Assembly (NCBI GenBank): GCA_023390335.1
Contig: JAEWCZ010000066.1
Coordinates: forward strand, 186,001-250,000
DNA length: 64,000 nucleotides
Reading direction: 5' to 3'
From: Bacillota bacterium
GTDB taxonomy: Bacteria; Bacillota; Clostridia; Acetivibrionales; DSM-1351
The notes beneath the pieces were generated by a model that saw nothing but the letters and a program-made list of their open reading frames with translations, was not told the origin of the DNA and ran no database searches. The position numbers were made by a program, and so were the translations under genes. Positions 51,310 to 60,060 of this stretch are shown here, piece by piece; the first letter of the stretch is position 1; every line of letters begins with the position of its first letter.

Positions 51310-52020
51310 GTGAGGCTTAGAAGAAAACCATGGGCAAGGCCTGAATTGGCAGCATGTGATTTTTATGTGAATGACCCGCCCAGTTATAAGGGTAGATGGA
51401 GGGAGTTTTTTGGTAACAACAATCCGATACATCTGGAACTGGGGTGCGGCAAAGGAGGCTTTATATCTAAGCTTGCTGCTGACAATCAAAATATCAACTA
51501 TATAGCTGTAGATATAAAAAGTGAAGTTCTTGGACTTGCAAAACGAAAGATTGAGAAGGAATATAATGAAAAAGGTATTAAAGAAATAAAGAATATTAGG
51601 CTCATGTCCCAGAATATTGAATTAATAGACAATATGCTGGACACCATAGACGCAATTGATAAGATTTATATTAACTTCTGCAATCCGTGGCCTAAGACTC
51701 CGTACAAGAAAAAAAGACTGACACATGGTAAACAACTTGTAAAGTACAAGCAATTCTTGGCGTCATGTGCGGAAATTTGGTTTAAGACCGATGATGACGG
51801 TCTTTTTGAAGATTCAGTAAAATATTTTGAAGAAAATGGGTTTATAATAAAATATAAAACCTGGAATTTACATGAAAGTGACTTTGAGGAGAATGTTCCA
51901 ACAGAACATGAGATAATGTTCTCTGAAGATGGCATTCCAATAAAGTTTCTGATTGCAGAATATAAAAAGGAAATACCGGAAGTTGCTTGCATTGGTATAA
52001 ATACAAAAGAGGAAAATTAA
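51310..52020 (+). CDS. trmB: tRNA (guanine-N7-)-methyltransferase
   Basis: A 236-residue SAM-dependent enzyme that methylates G46 of tRNA. It begins [13 protein letters not shown], a near-universal TrmB start, and has the SAM loop [11 protein letters not shown] and [19 protein letters not shown], the family's catalytic/tRNA-binding signature. The GTG at 51310 is selected by that N-terminus and by GGGAG 8 bases upstream. The next methyltransferase gene follows after two bases. Confidence 0.95.
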   Translation: MRLRRKPWARPELAACDFYVNDPPSYKGRWREFFGNNNPIHLELGCGKGGFISKLAADNQNINYIAVDIKSEVLGLAKRKIEKEYNEKGIKEIKNIRLMSQNIELIDNMLDTIDAIDKIYINFCNPWPKTPYKKKRLTHGKQLVKYKQFLASCAEIWFKTDDDGLFEDSVKYFEENGFIIKYKTWNLHESDFEENVPTEHEIMFSEDGIPIKFLIAEYKKEIPEVACIGINTKEEN

Positions 52021-52022
52021 CT

Positions 52023-52748
52023 ATGTCATTTTATCAAAAAATATCTAAATATTATGATTACATTTTTCCAACGGGAAAAGAGCAGATTGATTTCCTTAGG
52101 GAGATTGCAGGAGAACCGCCAAAATCCGTACTGGATATAGCCTGTGGGACAGGTGGGTATTCTCTTGAACTGGACAGACAGGGTTACAATGTAACCGCTG
52201 TGGATTTAGACAAAGAAATGATACACAGACTTGAAATTAAGGCAAAAGAAAATAATCAATCTGTAAGGTTTATGCAGGGAAATATGCTTGAGTTGCAGAA
52301 TAAGATTTCAGATAGCTTTGATTTGGTTTTTTGCATTGGGAATTCAATTGTGCATCTTGAAAATCTTGAGCAGATAAGAGAATTTATAAAGACTGCAAAA
52401 CAGCTTACGGGTAAAGAAGGCAACCTTGTGCTTCAGATAATAAACTTTGATAGGATAATACTTAGAGATATAAAAAGCCTGCCTACTATTGAGAACAAAG
52501 AAGCTGGGCTTACTTTTGAGAGAAACTATAGATACGACAGGAGTTGTAACAGGATATATTTTAATACTGTTCTAAGTGTTGACGAAGAAGTTTATGAAAA
52601 TGAAATACCTCTTTATCCGCTAAGAGAGGATGACCTGGTAGAAGCGGTTTCAGATGCAGGATTTAAGAGAGTAAAGCTATTTTCAGACTTTAACGGAAAT
52701 GAATTTGACAAGTACAACTCATATATGCTGGTACTTTGGGCAAGATAG
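52023..52748 (+). CDS. Class I SAM-dependent methyltransferase
   Basis: A 241-residue methyltransferase with motif I VLDIACGTGGYSLEL and post-I AVDLDKEMI; the substrate is unknown. The C-terminal part (YRYDRSCNRIYFNTVLS) is like that of uncharacterised small-molecule or glycine-sarcosine-type methyltransferases. The ATG at 52023 follows GAGGAAAATTAACT at the end of trmB, so the two are translated from one message. Confidence 0.88.
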   Translation: MSFYQKISKYYDYIFPTGKEQIDFLREIAGEPPKSVLDIACGTGGYSLELDRQGYNVTAVDLDKEMIHRLEIKAKENNQSVRFMQGNMLELQNKISDSFDLVFCIGNSIVHLENLEQIREFIKTAKQLTGKEGNLVLQIINFDRIILRDIKSLPTIENKEAGLTFERNYRYDRSCNRIYFNTVLSVDEEVYENEIPLYPLREDDLVEAVSDAGFKRVKLFSDFNGNEFDKYNSYMLVLWAR

Positions 52749-52799
52749 CATGTCTTTAGTATACGGTGATGTAATTTAACGGGGAAGGGATTGTTATTT

Positions 52800-53492
52800 A
52801 TGAGCAGGATAGGCCAAGAAATAAATAAGGTGAGGCTTAAAAAAGGAAAGACTCCAAAGCAGCTTGCAAAGGCATTGGGAGTTTCAGAAAGTTTTGTACT
52901 GGATATTGAATCAGGAAAAAAAATAGTTAGTGATGAAATGATCGGCAGAATTTCAAAAGCACTTGATTTTGAACTTGGCCCACTAGGTCTTTTTGCTTCT
53001 GATGATAAGTTTACTCCGGATAATGGAAATAATGCAAATATTCGTCCTGTTAAAAAAGTGGCACCTGTTGCTTCAAATGAACCTGTACAGCAGGTGTGGG
53101 ATGATGCATTCGGAAACATTTTGAAAACAGTACCGGTTTATGGCTACAAAATGGACAAGCTTATTGATAAAAAACTGCTTCCAATTGAAAAAAACAAGGT
53201 AGAGGGTTTCGCAAAGGAAAAGGTATTTTATTTAAACATAGAAGACACTGATATGGCCAGTTTCAGAATATTTAAAGGAGACAGAGCCTTAGGCGTTCTT
53301 GAAAATCAGGTAGATAAGGATGGCATTTTTCTTATTGAATACAATGGTGAAAGAGCTGTCAGACAGGTTAAGAAACTTCCCGGGGACAAGTTTCTTCTGG
53401 TATACAATAGGGGAACACTTATAACTGAGACTGTCAGCGCTAAGGAAATAAAAATTATTGCCAGACTGGTAAAGTTGGAAGTGAACCTTTAA
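52800..53492 (+). CDS. XRE-type HTH regulator with an inactive S24-like domain
   Basis: A 230-residue protein. Residues 1-60 are an XRE-type helix-turn-helix (KTPKQLAKALGVSESFVLDIESGKK). About 100-230 resembles the LexA/CI-type S24 domain (FYLNIEDTDMASFRIFKGDRALG and EYNGERAVRQVKKLPGDKFLL). At the positions of the catalytic dyad I read Asp (D151) in place of Ser and Arg (R188) in place of Lys, so self-cleavage is not expected. The domain may act only as a dimer or ligand module. The ATG at 52800 follows GGGAAGGGATTG. Target genes are unknown. Confidence 0.8.
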   Translation: MSRIGQEINKVRLKKGKTPKQLAKALGVSESFVLDIESGKKIVSDEMIGRISKALDFELGPLGLFASDDKFTPDNGNNANIRPVKKVAPVASNEPVQQVWDDAFGNILKTVPVYGYKMDKLIDKKLLPIEKNKVEGFAKEKVFYLNIEDTDMASFRIFKGDRALGVLENQVDKDGIFLIEYNGERAVRQVKKLPGDKFLLVYNRGTLITETVSAKEIKIIARLVKLEVNL

Positions 53493-53513
53493 GAAAAGCA
53501 GAGGGTTTATGCT

Positions 53514-54578
53514 ATGCAAAAAATCGTAAAATCCCGTTTACAAACAATAGGACTTCCTCCGGGAAGTCTTGTTCATATTGGTGACAAAAAAAGGGATACT
53601 ACAGTTATTACTCAGATTGAGTACGGAGAAGATACGTTTAGGCAAAATAATATTTCTACCAAAAATTTGGCTGAAATAAAACAAACTGAAGGAAAAGCAC
53701 TTTGGCTGAATATTGAAGGCCTGCATGAAACTGAGGTTTTGGCCCAAATAGGTGAAAGATTTGGTCTGCATCCCCTTGTTATGGAGGACATTCTAAATAC
53801 AGATCAACGCCCCAAAATCGAGTTTAGTCAGGACTATATGTACATTTGCGTAAAGATGCTTTCCTATGACAAAAAGCTTGGTGAATTTGATATAGAACAA
53901 ATCAGTCTTGTTCTCGGCAAAAATTTTGTTATATCCTTTTGTGAAAAGGATACGGACATTTTTGCACCTGTAATTAAAAGGTTAGGACTTAGTGCAGGCA
54001 GAATAAGAAAGCTTGGAACGGATTACCTTATGTACTGTCTGTTGGACATAATTGTGGACAACTATTTTACTGTACTTGAAGACTTCAGTGAAGAGATTGA
54101 GGTTGCAGAGGATGAACTGATAGTAAGAACTACTTCAAAAACCCTAAAAACTATACATAAGCTAAAAAGACAGGTTTTGTTTCTTCACAAGGCAGTCTGG
54201 CCTTTAAGAGATGTTTTGTCTTCCCTTGAACGAGGTGAGAGTGAACTTATAAATGAATCTACTAGCATATTTATTAGAGATCTGTATGATCACGTTGTTC
54301 AGGCTATGGATACAACTGAAACCATCAGAGATATACTTTCAAGTATGTTGGATATATATCTTTCAAGTACCAGTAACCGTATGAATGAAATTATGAAGGT
54401 TCTGACGATTATATCAACAGTCTTTATGCCCTTATCCTTTATTGTAGGCATATATGGCATGAATATCAGAAATATGCCTGAACTGGGCTGGCCATACATG
54501 TATCCCGTATTATGGGGAATAATGATTGCAATTGCCGCCTCTATGCTTTATTATTTCAAAAAGAAAAAATGGTGGTAG
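53514..54578 (+). CDS. corA: CorA-family magnesium/cobalt transporter
   Basis: A 354-residue ion channel protein: a large cytoplasmic N-terminal domain and two C-terminal membrane helices. The channel signature YGMN lies at about residue 320 in VGIYGMNIRNMPELGW. The long helix with LKRQVLFLHKAVWPLRDVLSSL is typical of the CorA stalk. It starts 21 bases after the regulator gene and ends 31 bases before the GH8 gene, so the three may share a message. Confidence 0.95.
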   Translation: MQKIVKSRLQTIGLPPGSLVHIGDKKRDTTVITQIEYGEDTFRQNNISTKNLAEIKQTEGKALWLNIEGLHETEVLAQIGERFGLHPLVMEDILNTDQRPKIEFSQDYMYICVKMLSYDKKLGEFDIEQISLVLGKNFVISFCEKDTDIFAPVIKRLGLSAGRIRKLGTDYLMYCLLDIIVDNYFTVLEDFSEEIEVAEDELIVRTTSKTLKTIHKLKRQVLFLHKAVWPLRDVLSSLERGESELINESTSIFIRDLYDHVVQAMDTTETIRDILSSMLDIYLSSTSNRMNEIMKVLTIISTVFMPLSFIVGIYGMNIRNMPELGWPYMYPVLWGIMIAIAASMLYYFKKKKWW

Positions 54579-54609
54579 CATTAAAATTAGAAAAAAGAGA
54601 GGTTACATA

Positions 54610-55740
54610 ATGACAAACGGAGCGTACTATACACAAAAATATCCTGATTTGTTTTCCGAAATAGGTATTTCCAGTGAATTAATCAATAAAAAGCTAGATG
54701 AAACTTTCAATACCATATTTTTTGACCCAGAGGAGAAGATTTATTTTGAAATGGGTAATGACATGGGGTATATAATTGATACAGGTAATAATGATGTACG
54801 GACCGAGGGAATGAGTTACGGCATGATGATGGCAGTTCAAATGGACCGGAAAGATATATTTGACAGACTGTGGCTTTTTTCAAAAACATATATGCAACAA
54901 ACCAGTGGTAAGTATCAGGGCTATTTTGCATGGTCTGTGGCAACTGACGGGACAAAAAATTATGACGGCCCTGCACCGGATGGAGAAGAGTATTTTGCAA
55001 TGGCACTTTTCTTTGCCAGCAGCAGGTGGGGGGATGGGATTCTGCCTTTTGACTACAGTGTTCAGGCAAGAGAAATTTTAAAACATTGTCTACATCAAGC
55101 GGAAATTGTTAAAGGCGGAAACCCTATGTGGGACAATGCAAACTATTACATCAAATTTATTCCTGAAGCAGATTTTTCTGATCCTTCTTACCATTTACCT
55201 CACTTTTACGAGCTTTTTGCACTAAAGGCAGATGAACAAGACAGGCCCTTTTGGAAAAAAGCAGCAGAGGAAAGCAGGAAATATCTGCATTTGTCATGTA
55301 ACAAAGATACCGGAATGGCACCTGAATATGCAAATTTTGACGGCACTCCAAAGTTGCTGTTCAGAGATTATGAATTCTATTCAGATGCATACCGGGTAGC
55401 AATGAACATAGGATTAGATGCAGCTTGGTTTAACAAGGACAAGTCACTTGGAGAAATAGTAGATAGATTGCAGGCCTTTTTCAGCGAAAACACCGAACTG
55501 GGCGAATATAAAGCTTATACTATTAAAGGAGAACCCTTTGAGGAGCCTGCAATGCACCCAGTAGCAATAATTGTAACCAATGCTGCAGGATCATTGGCGG
55601 CAAAAGGTAAATACCGACAGCAGTGGGTCAAGGACTTTTGGGAGCTTCCCTTAAGAAAAGGAGAGCGCAGATATTACGACAACTGTCTCTACTTTTTCAG
55701 CTTGTTGATGTTGGCAGGTAAATACAAAATATACATTTAG
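54610..55740 (+). CDS. GH8 reducing-end exo-oligoxylanase-like enzyme
   Basis: A 376-residue family 8 glycoside hydrolase without signal peptide. The general acid is E66 in VRTEGMSYGMMMAVQMD; FAWSVATDG, MWDNANYYIKF and the YSDAYRVAMNIGLD segment (with the base Asp) line the cleft. Length and lack of export resemble Rex, which releases xylose from the reducing end of short xylo-oligosaccharides inside the cell, rather than secreted endoglucanases or chitosanases. The ATG at 54610 follows AAGAGAGGTTACATA. It is probably read through from corA. Confidence 0.88.
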   Translation: MTNGAYYTQKYPDLFSEIGISSELINKKLDETFNTIFFDPEEKIYFEMGNDMGYIIDTGNNDVRTEGMSYGMMMAVQMDRKDIFDRLWLFSKTYMQQTSGKYQGYFAWSVATDGTKNYDGPAPDGEEYFAMALFFASSRWGDGILPFDYSVQAREILKHCLHQAEIVKGGNPMWDNANYYIKFIPEADFSDPSYHLPHFYELFALKADEQDRPFWKKAAEESRKYLHLSCNKDTGMAPEYANFDGTPKLLFRDYEFYSDAYRVAMNIGLDAAWFNKDKSLGEIVDRLQAFFSENTELGEYKAYTIKGEPFEEPAMHPVAIIVTNAAGSLAAKGKYRQQWVKDFWELPLRKGERRYYDNCLYFFSLLMLAGKYKIYI

Positions 55741-55768
55741 TTTTTTGATGACGGAAAAATGTGCAGAT

Positions 55769-55897
55769 GGGACCGTTGCAAAATTAAATTCTATCCTTTT
55801 TAACTTGTACGAAAGTATAAATTGTATCAATTGATATAATTTTATACGTGAGTTACCTTTGTTAAAACAGGAAAACTTTCTTTTTTGCAACAGCTCC
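55769..55897. repeat. MITE-like palindromic element, 129 bp
   Basis: The ends GGGACCGTTGCAAAA (55769-55783) and TTTTTTGCAACAGCTCC (55881-55897) are imperfect inverted copies (about 13 of 15). The middle holds a palindrome around TATCAATTGATA. No coding capacity. Its right end matches the hairpins at 48834 and 50107, and its right half matches 15175-15222. Together with flanking AT-rich sequence it fills the 300-base gap between the GH8 and ABC genes. Confidence 0.6.
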
Positions 55898-56062
55898 TTT
55901 TGCACTTTTTTAATTTAAACTTACAGATTTGTAATTTTAAAATTTATGCAATTGTAATTTTAGCTCCGTATAATCTTGTATATGATAGATAAGCATCTCC
56001 GCGGATTGCTTTTAAAATAATTTACTATTGTTATAAACAAGAGATATATGGAGGAAATAAAA

Positions 56063-56749
56063 ATGAAAGAAGTTTTAAGAATTGAAAATTTGTCAAAGAA
56101 ATATGGTAAAGGCCAAAATGAGGTAACCGCAGTTGACAATATAAGTTTTTCGGTTGAAAAAGGCGAATTTGTTGCAATAGTAGGGCCAAGTGGTTCCGGT
56201 AAAAGTACATTGCTGCATTTAATCGGGGGAGTTGACAAGCCCACTTCGGGTAAAGTATATATTGACGACAAAGATATTTATGGGCTCAGGGAAAAGGACT
56301 TATCCATACTTAGAAGAAGAAAAGTGGGCTTCGTATTTCAGGCATATAACCTTATCCCGGTATTGACAGCAGAAGAGAATATTCTCATGCCTCTGCTTTT
56401 GGACGGCAGGAAGGAAGATAAGCAATACATTGACGAACTACTTAAAATACTTGATTTAAAAGACAGAAGAAAGCACCTGCCATCAGAACTTTCAGGAGGG
56501 CAGCAACAGCGTGTTTCAATAGGAAGGGCACTTGCAAACAAACCATCAATAATTTTAGCTGACGAGCCTACAGGAAACCTTGATACAAAAAACTCCAGAG
56601 AGGTTTTGGAACTTCTAAAATACTCTGCAAAAAAATATAACCAAACATTAATACTAATTTCACATGACATGAATATAGCAAGCATGGCAGACAGGGTTAT
56701 AAGTATAGTTGACGGTAAAATCTCTTCCGATGAGGTGGTGAGACAATGA
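56063..56749 (+). CDS. ABC exporter ATPase, MacB/LolD-type
   Basis: A 228-residue ATPase. Walker A GPSGSGKST at about 39-47, the signature LSGGQQQRVSIGRAL at about 140-154, Walker B ILADEP and the H-loop ISHD are complete. The family serves FtsX-fold permeases in peptide or lipoprotein export. The ATG at 56063 follows TATGGAGGAAATAAAA; an earlier in-frame ATG at 56048 overlaps that site. It overlaps the permease gene by four bases. Confidence 0.95.
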   Translation: MKEVLRIENLSKKYGKGQNEVTAVDNISFSVEKGEFVAIVGPSGSGKSTLLHLIGGVDKPTSGKVYIDDKDIYGLREKDLSILRRRKVGFVFQAYNLIPVLTAEENILMPLLLDGRKEDKQYIDELLKILDLKDRRKHLPSELSGGQQQRVSIGRALANKPSIILADEPTGNLDTKNSREVLELLKYSAKKYNQTLILISHDMNIASMADRVISIVDGKISSDEVVRQ

Positions 56750-59247
56750 AAAACTATTCAGCACTTACCTCACGATATTTGAAAAAACATAAAGGAAGAA
56801 CGATACTTACTCTTATCGGAATTATTATAGCCATAGCAATGTTTACGGCTATAGGCAGTATTTACTACAGTGGTATTAATAGTGAAATTGAAAATGCAAA
56901 GGCAAACGGTGATTATGAAGTTAACTTTTTCGATTTGGGAAAAGAAAATGCTAATACCTTATCTTCCAATGCTGAGTTTAAAAACGGTGGAATCATAAAA
57001 CTGGAAGGCACATACAAGTTTGAAAACGATAAATTGACAGAATCCTTGAGAACCCTTGATATAAAAAGCTATGATGCCGCGGCATTTAAAGATATATTTA
57101 AGGTTAAGTTAATAGAAGGACGTCTTCCTAAGAACAGCTCAGAAATATTAATAGACAAGAAAATAAGCTCTGTAATAAAGGATAAAAAAATAAGCAATGT
57201 GCTAATAGGTACTTTGACCGGAAGAGATAAATCATCAAGTGAGAAAAAGTATACGATTGTAGGGGTATACGACAGCAACTATATCACTAACACCGCATTA
57301 AGCTATCTGGATATCAAGACTTCTTCCGATTCAAATGACTTTATTTTTTATGCAAATATGAAAAGCGGAAAAAACATAGTTGATAATGCGCAAAAAATCG
57401 CAAAAGCAAACAATGTAAAACTGGATATAAACACACGTCTCTTATACCTTATGGGTGAAGGGCCTGACAAAGCCAGAAACGATGGTATCAATCAGATATT
57501 TGCAATAATTGCAGGATTTGTTGTTATATGTACGGTGGTAGTTATATATAATGCATTTAATATATCTGTAATGGAAAGAATCAAACATTTCGGTATACTT
57601 CGCAGTATAGGAGCGACCAAAGGCCAGATAAGGAAGTTGGTTTTCAAAGAAGCTGCTATAATGAGTGCAATATCTGTACCTATTGGTATTATTTCAGGTT
57701 TTGCAGGGATATTTATCACCTTCAAGCTGGTCATGAATGGCTTTTTAGGAGCTTTTGAAATTGGCTTTTACCCACAGGTAATTGTTGTTGCTGCTGTTTT
57801 AGGAATTTTCACTGTATTTATTTCTGCATTTTTCCCGGCAAGGACAGCATCAAAGGTATCCCCAATAGATGCAATAAGGGGTACTGTGGTTGTTAAAGGA
57901 GACAAAGTTAAAAGAAGAGGCGGACTCTGGGCCAAACTGCTTTTTAGCTTTGAAGGGCAGGTTGCCTACAAGAACATTAAAAGAAACCGAAAGAGGTTTT
58001 ACATCACTTGTATATCGCTTATGATATCCATTGTTATGTTCGTATTTTTCTCCAATTTTATTGATATATTTTTCCAGAGCAACAAGATAGCAAATCAGGC
58101 TGTAAAGGTCGAGGGTACTTTTGTTAACACCAGCGATGTCAATCTCAATAATCTTCCGAAAAAGGTTAAGGAACTGGACGGAATAAAAGAAACCTACGAG
58201 ATGACTAATAAGTATATTACGTATGCACTTGATAAGAAAATGCTTTCAGAAAAATTTCTTACCTCTTTAAGTAGGATTGATAAGCCTGAACAATACGGAC
58301 AGAACTATCTTATCAACAGTGTTCATCTGATAGGCTATGATGAGAACTGCATAAAGCTCCTTAACAAAGAAAACAAAACGAATATTGACTATAACAGCTT
58401 TAAAAATAACAATGAGGTAATCATTGCAAACAAGGCAAGAGGACGTATAGATAAAACCTCAATCTTTGATAGTTTTACAAATTACAAAGTAGGGGATGAA
58501 ATAAAGATGCCTGTTTTAAACAGCAACTACTTGAAAAATCCTGATACAGAACAGTTGAAACGTCTTATTGACAATAGTAAAATGATTACCTTTAAGGTAG
58601 TCGGTGTGGTTGATTATGAGTCTGTATTGCAAAATACACCCTACAACAGCTTCGGTATGATAATGTCCCATGACAGTTATAAAAGACTGACTGGAACAAA
58701 TGAACTATCAATATTGGCAATAAACTTTGATTCGCCTGAATATGCTGAAAAAAATTATGAAAAGCTCAACATGCTTGCTGATGAGAACAAGGCTCAGTAC
58801 ATTGACGTTTATAAACAGAAAAAACAGTTTGACGACCAGATGAATCAGATGTTGATTCTTGTCTACGGATTTATCAGCCTTATAATACTTATATCTACAG
58901 TAAATATAATCAATACAGTAACAATCAATCTTCTTGTAAAAAAGAGGGAGTACGCTACTTTTAAGGCCATAGGTATGACAAAGGGCCAATTCCAGAAGCT
59001 AGTTCTCCTTGAAGGTGCATTATTCGGGATAATTGCTTGTATAATAGGACTGCCAATCTCCTTCCTGCTTACCTACTTTGGTATAATAAACAATAATCCA
59101 ATTGGCGACATTGGATATCATGCGGCTTGGTGGCCATACGTTTATGGGGGTCTGGGAATGATTGCAATTACACTGTTAGCTGCACTTTTCCCCTTGAGAA
59201 AATTAAACGATATGAACATTGTGGAATCACTTCGCGTTGAGGAGTAA
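56746..59247 (+). CDS. ABC exporter permease with two FtsX domains
   Basis: An 833-residue permease. It has an N-terminal helix (about 17-37), a first extracytoplasmic domain, an FtsX core with three helices (about 250-370; RIKHFGILRSIGATKGQIRKLVFKEA), a middle helix at about 420-440, a second extracytoplasmic domain of about 220 residues and a second FtsX core at about 700-820 (KKREYATFKAIGMTKGQFQKLVLLEG). Such permeases remove antimicrobial peptides or lipids from the membrane. A two-component system follows behind a terminator, as in peptide-resistance modules; the second extracytoplasmic domain is the likely contact site. Confidence 0.92.
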   Translation: MKNYSALTSRYLKKHKGRTILTLIGIIIAIAMFTAIGSIYYSGINSEIENAKANGDYEVNFFDLGKENANTLSSNAEFKNGGIIKLEGTYKFENDKLTESLRTLDIKSYDAAAFKDIFKVKLIEGRLPKNSSEILIDKKISSVIKDKKISNVLIGTLTGRDKSSSEKKYTIVGVYDSNYITNTALSYLDIKTSSDSNDFIFYANMKSGKNIVDNAQKIAKANNVKLDINTRLLYLMGEGPDKARNDGINQIFAIIAGFVVICTVVVIYNAFNISVMERIKHFGILRSIGATKGQIRKLVFKEAAIMSAISVPIGIISGFAGIFITFKLVMNGFLGAFEIGFYPQVIVVAAVLGIFTVFISAFFPARTASKVSPIDAIRGTVVVKGDKVKRRGGLWAKLLFSFEGQVAYKNIKRNRKRFYITCISLMISIVMFVFFSNFIDIFFQSNKIANQAVKVEGTFVNTSDVNLNNLPKKVKELDGIKETYEMTNKYITYALDKKMLSEKFLTSLSRIDKPEQYGQNYLINSVHLIGYDENCIKLLNKENKTNIDYNSFKNNNEVIIANKARGRIDKTSIFDSFTNYKVGDEIKMPVLNSNYLKNPDTEQLKRLIDNSKMITFKVVGVVDYESVLQNTPYNSFGMIMSHDSYKRLTGTNELSILAINFDSPEYAEKNYEKLNMLADENKAQYIDVYKQKKQFDDQMNQMLILVYGFISLIILISTVNIINTVTINLLVKKREYATFKAIGMTKGQFQKLVLLEGALFGIIACIIGLPISFLLTYFGIINNNPIGDIGYHAAWWPYVYGGLGMIAITLLAALFPLRKLNDMNIVESLRVEE

Positions 59248-59273
59248 GTTGTAACAGCTTATTTTAGTTTGAC

Positions 59274-59310
59274 ATAGCCTGTCGGATTCCCGGCAGGCTA
59301 TATATTTTTT
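59274..59310 (+). terminator. Intrinsic terminator after the ABC exporter
   Basis: ATAGCCTGTCGG pairs with CCGGCAGGCTAT around a 4-base loop, followed by ATATTTTTT. It separates the transporter message from the two-component genes. Confidence 0.85.
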
Positions 59311-59364
59311 ATTTATAGTGTATAATTATACTAATGTCCTAATGTATAAAGGAGGCAACCATCC

Positions 59365-60036
59365 ATGAATATATTGCTTGTGGAAGATGATGCACCACTT
59401 GCTATGGGGATTGAATATGCATTGAAAAAGCAGGATTTTGTTGTATCAATAGCAAAAAATATTAAAGATGCTTACCGGTTGTTTAATGAAGACATACATT
59501 TGATTCTGCTTGATGTTACTCTTCCTGACGGAAACGGATATGATTTTTGCAAGCAGATACGGCAGACCAGCAATGTACCTATTATTTTTATGACAGCACT
59601 TGATGATGAGCCAAATGTAGTATTCGGACTTGATATAGGCGGTGATGACTATATTTCAAAGCCTGTAAGAACCAGCGAGTTAATATCAAGGATAAATGCC
59701 ATTATGAGAAGGCAAAAGCAGGTTGAGGGTGTGGATACGGGGAAAATCAACAGTGGTAATGTAGTGATTGAACCCTTGAAATGCAAGGTATATGTAAACT
59801 CAGAAGAGGTATTTCTTACAGCGGTCGAATACAAGCTATTACTTGTACTGCTTGAGAATAAAGGGATTGTAATAAGCAGAAACACTATTATTGAAAAGCT
59901 CTGGGATATTGACAGTAATTTTGTTGATTATAATACTCTAAATGTTTATATGAAAAGACTCCGTGAGAAGATTGAAGCCGGAGATGAAAAACACATAGAG
60001 ACCGTGAGAGGTTTGGGGTATATGTGGAAAGAATGA
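59365..60036 (+). CDS. OmpR-type response regulator
   Basis: A 223-residue regulator: receiver domain with D8/D9, phospho-acceptor D50 in LLDVTLPDGNGYDF and the Lys in ISKPV; C-terminal winged helix with KCKVYVNSEEVFLTAVEYKLLLVLLENKG and ETVRGLGYMWKE. It is the partner of the kinase 24 bases downstream and probably controls the ABC exporter next door. A TATAAT at 59322-59327 lies in the 117-base gap and could serve as its promoter. The start follows AAAGGAGGCAACCATCC. Confidence 0.93.
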   Translation: MNILLVEDDAPLAMGIEYALKKQDFVVSIAKNIKDAYRLFNEDIHLILLDVTLPDGNGYDFCKQIRQTSNVPIIFMTALDDEPNVVFGLDIGGDDYISKPVRTSELISRINAIMRRQKQVEGVDTGKINSGNVVIEPLKCKVYVNSEEVFLTAVEYKLLLVLLENKGIVISRNTIIEKLWDIDSNFVDYNTLNVYMKRLREKIEAGDEKHIETVRGLGYMWKE

Positions 60037-60060
60037 TAGTGTATACATGGAGGTTGTATA

